Positions 58,360-64,000 of a DNA stretch of 64,000 nucleotides are shown piece after piece. Under the pieces are notes generated by a model, which was not told the origin of the DNA, ran no database searches, and saw only the letters and a list, made by a program, of their open reading frames with translations. This DNA comes from CAVPKN01 sp964588495 (GTDB taxonomy: Bacteria; Chlamydiota; Chlamydiia; Chlamydiales; JAAKFR01). The DNA is taken from the NCBI GenBank assembly GCA_964588495.1, contig CAZPPS010000008.1, positions 1 to 64,000 of the forward strand. The letters are read 5' to 3'. Every line of letters starts with the position of its first letter. The first letter of the stretch is position 1. Made by a program: the position numbers and the translations under genes.

Positions 58360-58559
58360 TTGCTTGCCTCTAATTCTCTCTCTTGCTTCACAGTCAGAAT
58401 CCGTGCAATCTCTTTACGCTTTTGACCAATAAGATGGGTCTTTTGCGTCTTACCATCGAGTTTCTGACCTCTTAACTGAAAAATCTCTTTTCGAAGTTGA
58501 TCCAACTTGATATCGAGCTCTTCATTATTTTCATTTCGAAGTTCTTGAGCTTTTAACAT
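58356..58559 (-). CDS. rpmC: ribosomal protein L29
   Basis: I chose ATG 58559 (67 residues, MLKAQELRNENNEE), which agrees with the usual L29 length; the open frame extends 11 codons upstream into rplP. QLRKEIFQLRGQKLDGKTQK and IARILTVKQERE are the L29 helices. Confidence 0.95.
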   Translation of the reverse strand: MLKAQELRNENNEELDIKLDQLRKEIFQLRGQKLDGKTQKTHLIGQKRKEIARILTVKQERELEASK

Positions 58560-58569
58560 AAAATGCCTC

Positions 58570-58980
58570 TTACACCCTTTCCACACGCTCAACGAAGCGT
58601 GTCTTTAAACCCAGCTTTGCAGCAGCTCTTCTAAGGGCATGTTGCGCTTCTTCTCGGGTCACATTACCTACTTCAAACAGAACTCTACCTGGTCGCACTA
58701 CGGCTACCCAATGGTCTGGAGCTCCTTTACCTTTACCCATTCTCGTCTCGGCTGGTTTTTTACTGACCGGCTTATCAGGGAAAATACGGATCCAAACCTT
58801 ACCGCGTCTTTTAAAGTAGCGGTTAATGGCAACACGACACGCTTCCATCTGCTGAGCAGTAATACGCCCTCTATCAAGAGTTTGCATTCCAAACTCGCCA
58901 AACTCGATAAAATTACCAGCTTTACTTAAACCTGCATGCTGGCCTTTTTGTGACTTGCGAAACTTAGTTCGCTTTGGCAT
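58570..58980 (-). CDS. rplP: ribosomal protein L16
   Basis: I chose ATG 58980 (136 residues, MPKRTKFRKSQKG), the standard start; an ATG three codons earlier is in frame. RMGKGKGAPDHWVAVVRPGRV and FEVGNVTREEAQHALRRAA are diagnostic. Confidence 0.96.
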   Translation of the reverse strand: MPKRTKFRKSQKGQHAGLSKAGNFIEFGEFGMQTLDRGRITAQQMEACRVAINRYFKRRGKVWIRIFPDKPVSKKPAETRMGKGKGAPDHWVAVVRPGRVLFEVGNVTREEAQHALRRAAAKLGLKTRFVERVERV

Positions 58981-59008
58981 GAACGACATGAACTACAGCT
59001 CCCTTATA

Positions 59009-59644
59009 TTACCTTTGAGCAGCCTCTTCACCATGGTTGATCCACACTTTGACACCAATACTTCCGTATGTTGTCTCTGCGCGTCCCATGGCATAATCAA
59101 TATCCGCACGGATTGTATGAAGAGGAATCCTTCCTTCTTTATACCATTCTGTACGGGCAATCTCCGCTCCGCCTAAACGACCGGCTACCTGAACTTTAAT
59201 CCCTAAAGCTCCAGCATCCATTGTTCCTTGCATAGCTTTTTTCATCGCACGTCTAAATGCAACACGTCTTTCCAGCTGCCGTGCAATATTATCTGCAACA
59301 AGCTGGGCATCCAAATCCGGACGCTTGATCTCTTCAACTTCAATCCAGACATCGCTCCCAGTGAGTTTACGAAGCTCACCTTTGAGAATGTCAATCTCAG
59401 CGCCTTTTTTACCAATAACAAGCCCAGGACGTGCTGTATGAATCGTTACCTCAATTTTTCCACTCATCCTGCGGATTGTGAATTTTGAGGCGCCCTGACA
59501 TGAAGGTTTCTTCTTCAAGTACTCGCGGATCTTAAAATCTTCTACAAGTAGATTTCCAAATTCCTGTTTGTTCCCATACCACAGCGAACGCCACTTTTTG
59601 GTGACACTGGTACGGAGGCCGATTGGGCAAACCTTCTGACCCAT
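59009..59644 (-). CDS. rpsC: ribosomal protein S3
   Basis: 211 residues: MGQKVCPIGLRTSVTKKWRS start, a KH-type domain with VIGKKGAEIDILKGEL, and GALGIKVQVAGRLGGAEIAR. The length is normal for the shorter S3 proteins. One base separates it from rplV. Confidence 0.97.
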   Translation of the reverse strand: MGQKVCPIGLRTSVTKKWRSLWYGNKQEFGNLLVEDFKIREYLKKKPSCQGASKFTIRRMSGKIEVTIHTARPGLVIGKKGAEIDILKGELRKLTGSDVWIEVEEIKRPDLDAQLVADNIARQLERRVAFRRAMKKAMQGTMDAGALGIKVQVAGRLGGAEIARTEWYKEGRIPLHTIRADIDYAMGRAETTYGSIGVKVWINHGEEAAQR

Positions 59645-59645
59645 T

Positions 59646-59996
59646 TTACTGCTCCTTAGCTACTTTTTCGCCGACGACCACAGTAAAGTGGCTCGTTCTT
59701 TTAATAATTGGGGCTCTTCCCCCCCGACTTTTCGATTTCGACCGCTTATGTCGTGGCCCTTCATCAACTCGCACTTCGAGAACATATAATTGATCTCTTC
59801 TTGCATCCCAGCCCATTTCAGCATTCGCAACTGCGCTGTTCAACGCTTTTTTCAGGTAACGTCCCGCTTTCATGCTGCAATAGTTCAGCTGGCTCTCGGC
59901 ATGTTCAACCTGAAGTCCACGAATCAGATTTGCAGCTAAACGCGCTTTACGCGGAGGCACGCGGATATATTTAGTACTTGCTCTTGAATTATCCAT
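59646..59996 (-). CDS. rplV: ribosomal protein L22
   Basis: 116 residues: IRVPPRKARLAANLIRGLQV and DEGPRHKRSKSKSRGGRAPI with IIKRTSHF, the exit-tunnel loop region. Confidence 0.96.
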   Translation of the reverse strand: MDNSRASTKYIRVPPRKARLAANLIRGLQVEHAESQLNYCSMKAGRYLKKALNSAVANAEMGWDARRDQLYVLEVRVDEGPRHKRSKSKSRGGRAPIIKRTSHFTVVVGEKVAKEQ

Positions 59997-60012
59997 TCAT
60001 CAATCCTTACTC

Positions 60013-60282
60013 TTATGCAGCCTTCTTCACAGGGTGTGTTTTAAACACACGGGTCGGAGAAAATTCTCCCAGCTTATGGCCCACCATGGTTTCTGAAACA
60101 AAGACCGTTAAAAACTTACGTCCGTTATGCACTTCAAATGTATGTCCGATCATTTCAGGCATAATCATTGAACGACGCGACCAAGTTTTGATCGGATTCT
60201 TTTTTCCTTCCTGATTCAATTTTCTAACCTTTGCGATAAGATGATGATCAACAAAAGGTCCTTTTCTTAGCGATCTACCCAT
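60013..60282 (-). CDS. rpsS: ribosomal protein S19
   Basis: 89 residues: MGRSLRKGPFVDHHLIAKV, WSRRSMIMPEMIGHTFEVHN and GHKLGEFSPTRVF with a TH..KKAA end, all S19 signatures. It lies between rplB and rplV. Confidence 0.98.
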   Translation of the reverse strand: MGRSLRKGPFVDHHLIAKVRKLNQEGKKNPIKTWSRRSMIMPEMIGHTFEVHNGRKFLTVFVSETMVGHKLGEFSPTRVFKTHPVKKAA

Positions 60283-60287
60283 AAAAA

Positions 60288-61142
60288 CTATTTCCTGCGA
60301 TCCTTAACGATCCACTTTTTGGTTTTGCTCTTCTTACGTGTACGGAAACCTTTAGTCTGCATTGACCAAGGTGTCTGTGGGATATACCCGTTATGACGCC
60401 CTTCACCGCCCCCGTGAGGGTGGTCTACAGGGTTCATGGCAGTTCCACGCACTGTAGGACGTATGCCTTTCCAACGCTTTCTTCCAGCTTTACCTTCATT
60501 ACGCAAACTGTGCTCTGCATTTGTCACTTCGCCAAATGTTGCTCTGCAATTTTCATTGATCAAGCGGAATTCACCAGAAGGCATTTTAATAGTGACGTAA
60601 CCACCGCTGCGAGCAGCAAGCTGCGCTGACAATCCGGCACTTCTCACTAAAATACCGCCTCTTCCAGGGCGCATTTCAATATTGTGAATGACAGATCCAA
60701 GCGGCATGGCTTTAAGAGTCATGCAGCAGCCTGTACGGAATGGGCTTTGATCCCCTGATTTAATTTCATCCCCACGCTTAAGCCCTTTTGGAGCTAGAAT
60801 GTAGCGTTTTTCACCGTCGACATAATGCAAAAGGGCAATATGTCCTGAACGGTTTGGATCATATTCAATAGAGGCAACGATAGCCGGTATATTATCCTTA
60901 TCTCTGATAAAGTCCACCATACGATAATGTCGTTTATGTCCGCCACCACGGTGTCTTACGGTAATGTGCCCGTTATTATTACGGCCATTTGTCCGTCTTT
61001 TAGGGACCAATAACGCTTTATTTGGTTCGAGCTTAGCCCTGGACTTTGAATTTTCCAAATCGCCACGGCGTGTCAGCTCACCGAAAGTTGGGAGCACCAA
61101 TTGCCGCATTGAAGGGGATGTTGGTTTATACTTTTTAGGCAT
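60288..61142 (-). CDS. rplB: ribosomal protein L2
   Basis: 284 residues: peptidyl-transferase-centre protein with VRHRGGGHKRHYRMVDF, GRGGILVRSAGLSAQLAARS and the invariant MNPVDHPHGGGEGR near residue 238. Five bases to rpsS. Confidence 0.98.
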   Translation of the reverse strand: MPKKYKPTSPSMRQLVLPTFGELTRRGDLENSKSRAKLEPNKALLVPKRRTNGRNNNGHITVRHRGGGHKRHYRMVDFIRDKDNIPAIVASIEYDPNRSGHIALLHYVDGEKRYILAPKGLKRGDEIKSGDQSPFRTGCCMTLKAMPLGSVIHNIEMRPGRGGILVRSAGLSAQLAARSGGYVTIKMPSGEFRLINENCRATFGEVTNAEHSLRNEGKAGRKRWKGIRPTVRGTAMNPVDHPHGGGEGRHNGYIPQTPWSMQTKGFRTRKKSKTKKWIVKDRRK

Positions 61143-61163
61143 CTTCTGAGATTCAACCTCTAA

Positions 61164-61496
61164 TTATTCGTTATCAATGATGTCGCCCGGCTCGAGGGTG
61201 ACAATCGCCTTTTTAAAGGAAGCCGTAGTACCAGGCCGCCCCCTTCCACGTCTCTTTGACTTACCCTTCAACAAAATCGTGTTGACTTTAGTCACTTTGA
61301 CTTGTTTTTCTCTGTAAATTTCTTCAATTGCAGATGCAATTTCCTGCTTGTTAGCATGGATGTCGACAATAAACACAGCTTTAGGATTTTCACATCTAGC
61401 TAAAGAGCGGTTGCTCTTGGCTTGATACAAATTTTCAAGCATCGTAGCTTTTTCAGTCACATGGCGCGTTTTGATGATTGCAAAAGGATCTTTCAT
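61164..61496 (-). CDS. rplW: ribosomal protein L23
   Basis: 110 residues: HVTEKATMLENLYQAKSNRS and FIVDIHANKQEIASAIEEIY, with the KGKSKRRGRGRPG loop. A short acidic tail (EPGDIIDNE) is slightly longer than usual. Overlaps rplD by 4 bases. Confidence 0.95.
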   Translation of the reverse strand: MKDPFAIIKTRHVTEKATMLENLYQAKSNRSLARCENPKAVFIVDIHANKQEIASAIEEIYREKQVKVTKVNTILLKGKSKRRGRGRPGTTASFKKAIVTLEPGDIIDNE

Positions 61497-62140
61497 TCAG
61501 TTAACTCCTTCAGGGCAGATTCTGTCATGACAATGCCGTGTGCTTTCATGACATCATACCCGTTGATGTTGGCAGCAATTGCAAAACTGCTACGAGGCAG
61601 GTTCTGCGTGCTTTTTCTAAACGCAAAGCAATCTTTTTGTTCATCAAGAGCTTCACATACAAATAATACTGGTCTTCCGTAGATATTGTGCCCTTTCAAA
61701 AAGTTGGCCACAACCTGAGTTTTTGGCTCAGTAAGGGCTCCATTAAACACGGAGTCTTCTACAACAATGACTTGATTGTTCTTAATTTTCTCAGCGAGAA
61801 GAAAACGGACAGCCAAACGTCTCTCTTTACGGTTGACGCGGATATGCTGATCAAATTTTGGCTTGGGTCCAAAAACAACGCCGCCGCCTTTAAATTGAGG
61901 AGCTGCCAAAGTCCCTTGACGAGCATTACCAGTTCCTTTTTGGCGCCACGGCTTTTTGTTGCTGTGGTTAACCTCGGTTCTTCCTCTGGTATTAGCAGAC
62001 CACTGTCTTGCATTCGCCCGGATCGCAACGATATAATCTTTGATCATCTGCCCGTTAGCTTCAATAGCGAGGAAGTTTGCATCCACAGACGCATTACCAA
62101 CTGCCTCTCCCTTGAGATTGTATTTCTTTAGAGTAGCCAC
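61493..62140 (-). CDS. rplD: ribosomal protein L4
   Basis: 215 residues. The exit-tunnel extension is present (NHSNKKPWRQKGTGNARQGT with FGPKPKFDQH), then KERRLAVRFLLAEKIKNNQV. In many bacteria L4 autoregulates the operon; no such RNA target is obvious upstream of rplC here. Confidence 0.96.
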   Translation of the reverse strand: MATLKKYNLKGEAVGNASVDANFLAIEANGQMIKDYIVAIRANARQWSANTRGRTEVNHSNKKPWRQKGTGNARQGTLAAPQFKGGGVVFGPKPKFDQHIRVNRKERRLAVRFLLAEKIKNNQVIVVEDSVFNGALTEPKTQVVANFLKGHNIYGRPVLFVCEALDEQKDCFAFRKSTQNLPRSSFAIAANINGYDVMKAHGIVMTESALKELTE

Positions 62141-62149
62141 AGCTCTTTC

Positions 62150-62815
62150 CTATTTCTTCTTTTGTTTCTTTTTCTTTGAAGGCTCAACAGATACAAGGCT
62201 GCCACAGGCTCCAGGAATTGATCCTTCAACAATAATCAGGTCACGACTTTCATCGATACCCACAACACGCAAATTTTGAACGGTGACATTTTCGCCACCC
62301 ATACGACCCGCTTTTTTCTGCCCAGGCAAACATCTACCTGGAGTCGATCTCATGCCTGTAGATCCACCATGACGGTGAAAGCCAGAACCGTGAGCTGCAG
62401 GACCGCCGGCAAAATTGTGGCGTTTCATAACGCCCTGATAACCTTTTCCTTTCGAAACTCCACTCACGTCTACATAGACGACTTCAGAAAACAGAGCGAC
62501 TCCAAGCTCCTGGCCAACAGTATAGTTTTCAACATCGTCGATTCTCGACTCAGACAAGTGAGCACGCGGCTCAACATTCGCCTTTTGAAAATGTCCGAGA
62601 AGCTGTTTTGTCACTCTTTTTTGGACAGTACGAGCGTCTTTAGTAACAATCCGTTGAAATCCCATCTGAAGGGCATTATAGCCATCAGACTCTTTTCTCT
62701 TGATCTGCGTGACAATATTTGGTTCTGCATGAATAACAGTACATACGACAACATTACCATCTTTGTCGAAGCGCTGCGTCATTCCACGCTTTTTTCCCAT
62801 TAGTTTCAGTGTCAT
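62150..62815 (-). CDS. rplC: ribosomal protein L3
   Basis: 221 residues: GKKRGMTQRFDKDGNVVVCT start region, VSGVSKGKGYQGVMKRHNF and GSTGMRSTPGRCLPGQKKAG. First gene of the superoperon: rpsJ (S10) is not in front of it, as in Chlamydia. AGGGA precedes the ATG. No clear promoter is seen in the AT-rich 60 bases upstream. Confidence 0.97.
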   Translation of the reverse strand: MTLKLMGKKRGMTQRFDKDGNVVVCTVIHAEPNIVTQIKRKESDGYNALQMGFQRIVTKDARTVQKRVTKQLLGHFQKANVEPRAHLSESRIDDVENYTVGQELGVALFSEVVYVDVSGVSKGKGYQGVMKRHNFAGGPAAHGSGFHRHGGSTGMRSTPGRCLPGQKKAGRMGGENVTVQNLRVVGIDESRDLIIVEGSIPGACGSLVSVEPSKKKKQKKK

Positions 62816-63326
62816 AGGATATTCCCTAATCGAATTAAATCTAAATAAACAGCTTTTGCTGCACTTAATATTTCACCAATCTAGCCAGCGCCCTGCTTAA
62901 CAGTAATGGCCATTTAGGACCGATTACCGTGACTACGAAGCAGTTTACACACTGAAAGAGCTTTGCTGCTCCCATTCGTGAAATAGAAATGAAGAGATTA
63001 CCAAAAGGGTCTTTTTTTCCGCAAGCATGAAAATGAATTTGTTTCGAATCACCGTCGACGCGCGCCTGGGCCCGTCTTTTTTCTATGAAGCAAAGAGTTC
63101 CCACTTGTAATATTCATCCTTGTTTTGTTGGGAATGGACAAGCCCAGTCAGGGGTTAACACTATTGGATTAGTTGAGAAAAATGTTGAAGATCGTCCTGA
63201 AGTGCAGCGATTATTTACCGATCTTCAATTGACAAGAAAACCTGATAGGCTACGTAGGGATATCCTAGCGGCAGAATTAACCACCGGATTTTTATCCATT
63301 GAAGGGCGGCAAATAATCGCCGCACT
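62816..63326. other. region upstream of rplC, no firmly supported gene
   Basis: About 510 bases before the ribosomal operon. ORFs of 79 codons (minus, 62865-63104) and 96 codons (plus, 63085-63375) lack ribosome-binding sites and recognisable families, and the second runs into an inverted repeat, so I do not call them. The promoter of the ribosomal superoperon should lie in the left part (a CAGCAAAAGCTG small palindrome is near 62852-62863). Confidence 0.5.
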
Positions 63327-63517
63327 CCAGAGGCAATTGCGAAAACTGCTTTGCCCAGCAAAATCGCCCTTTTGAGGCCATTTGCATCCATTTTCCTCGG
63401 CCGGGTCAACGAAGGGCCGCCCTCGTCAGATGGAACGTGGCAGCTTCACTGCCACTTGCAACTGGCCTCAAAATCATCGATTTTTCCGGGCAAAGCAGTT
63501 TCGCAATTACCTCTCCA
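63327..63517. repeat. large imperfect inverted repeat (arms about 62 bp)
   Basis: The left arm (63327-63388) and the right arm (63455-63517) are imperfect reverse complements; matched words include AATTGCGAAAACTGCTTTGCCC against GGGCAAAGCAGTTTCGCAATT (one base indel) and TTTTGAGGCCA against TGGCCTCAAAA. The 66-base centre has its own small hairpin (GTGGCAGCTTCACTGCCAC, near 63437-63455). It may be a structured RNA or a transposable-element relic. No duplicate in this window. Confidence 0.7.
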
Positions 63518-63537
63518 GGATGACATTGTGAAAGGAC

Positions 63538-64000
63538 TTAGGCTGTTTTGAGCCAGACTTTGTAGACGCCAATGCCGCCAATGCTGAGATTGACAGGGAT
63601 ACGGAACCAGGCAGGAGCTGCGTGTCCGATCATGCCTGCGATATCCATAATGAGCTCCAGACTCTTTTCAATAAGACTGAGTGATTCTGTGACAATTTTA
63701 TTAATCACTTTGTCATATTTATCGTCTTTTTCATCTTTCGTTTTTAGACTCCAGCTCGCTGATTGTGTGTGGTTATCAAAGGCTTTAACCTGATAGCCAA
63801 TTTCGAAGCTGTGTCCAATAAAGGCGCCGATGTGGTTGATAAACATGACTAATGAAAACGACCTGCCGATATCAAGTGTCGTTTCGCTCATATCAAGCAA
63901 GGATTTGCCGTCTTTATCTCTGATGTATTTATGGAGATTAGCAATGGGACGGCACACGCCAAAAGCAAAGATGTAAGTGATCCCGCCGACGGCTTTACCA
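63538..64000 (-). CDS. unknown protein, partial at window edge
   Basis: The open frame continues to the right edge (reading GKAVGGITYIFAFGVCRPIA before the first in-window GTG at 63957), so the start lies outside. The visible part is at least 154 residues: charged helical stretches (KTKDEKDDKYDKVINKI) and two moderately hydrophobic segments (FSLVMFINHIGAFIGHSF; IMDIAGMIGHAAPAWF). No family recognised. In C. trachomatis the corresponding place after rplC is CT529, an Inc-type protein, but I cannot show that this is its counterpart. Confidence 0.65.
   Translation of the reverse strand, partial: GKAVGGITYIFAFGVCRPIANLHKYIRDKDGKSLLDMSETTLDIGRSFSLVMFINHIGAFIGHSFEIGYQVKAFDNHTQSASWSLKTKDEKDDKYDKVINKIVTESLSLIEKSLELIMDIAGMIGHAAPAWFRIPVNLSIGGIGVYKVWLKTA

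Noticed and set aside
63085..63375. 96-codon plus-strand ORF
   Set aside because: Its amino-acid pattern looks partly coding-like, but it has no ribosome-binding site or known family and ends within the inverted repeat; left uncalled.

Overview
The window comes from a member of the order Chlamydiales outside the Chlamydiaceae (an environmental or Waddlia/Parachlamydia-type organism; family not resolved). Four things show this: the minus-strand 16S rRNA 5' end carries the Chlamydiales signature near its start; the block ftsK - yycJ-type MBL gene - SET-domain gene - ybcL - Na+:alanine symporter follows the order CT739-CT735 of C. trachomatis; the ribosomal/rpoA/gapA block follows CT528-CT504; and several ORFs have the bilobed hydrophobic hairpin of inclusion membrane (Inc) proteins. 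A run of exactly 100 N at 47534-47633 marks a scaffold gap.

Layout. 1-552: partial 16S. 1.1-3.3 kb: an unknown gene, an Inc-like gene and tRNA-His. 3.4-12.7 kb: conserved core (ftsK, yycJ, SET, ybcL, dagA-type symporter, ackA) interrupted by secreted and outer-membrane proteins. 12.8-24.7 kb: accessory genes with a lipid/envelope flavour: a secreted ubiquitin-like protein, outer-membrane barrels, a BtaA-like DUF3419 enzyme, a SyrP/TauD-like oxygenase, an exported beta-carbonic anhydrase, a sterol delta-7 reductase overlapping a GH63-type glycosidase, and a polysaccharide deacetylase. 24.9-33.8 kb: brnQ, a Kdo hydroxylase, then DUF378, a LysR regulator and a divergent dabB-dabA pair for inorganic carbon uptake. 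The DabA appears fused to a DUF6671 domain, and a 94-bp fragment of the Kdo hydroxylase gene lies on the far side of the DAB genes. 34-47 kb: a flexible zone with a tandem-barrel outer-membrane protein, a MITE, stress proteins (CsbD, YciE/F, DUF3309), several decayed genes (SDR, DUF72, SDR remnant, truncated HAD), a mitochondrial-carrier-family protein, a nucleoside phosphorylase and a GNAT-UPF0157-GNAT fusion, ending in a tandem repeat array beside tRNA-Leu. 48-62.8 kb: a minus-strand superoperon from rplC through secY, rpoA and rplQ, followed by gapA and two conserved hypotheticals. 63.5-64 kb: a partial unknown gene.

Three dispersed repeat families run through the intergenic spaces: (i) inverted pairs of GTGCCY hexamer arms ending in CCCGA[A/T] (nine sites, one inside the ribosomal operon); (ii) heptamer-like CTCTGTG/CACAAAG repeats (three sites); (iii) a roughly 200-bp unit with tRNA-Leu-like pieces (one dispersed site and an array at the gap).

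How the genes work together. The window joins housekeeping modules with host-facing genes that look eukaryote-derived or eukaryote-directed: a SET methyltransferase, a ubiquitin-like protein, a mitochondrial carrier and a sterol reductase. It also holds a bicarbonate/CO2 module (DabAB, a LysR-type regulator, an exported carbonic anhydrase) that is unexpected in an intracellular heterotroph. No RuBisCO or carboxysome gene is visible, so the carbon module more likely supplies carboxylation reactions or pH homeostasis; that is inference.
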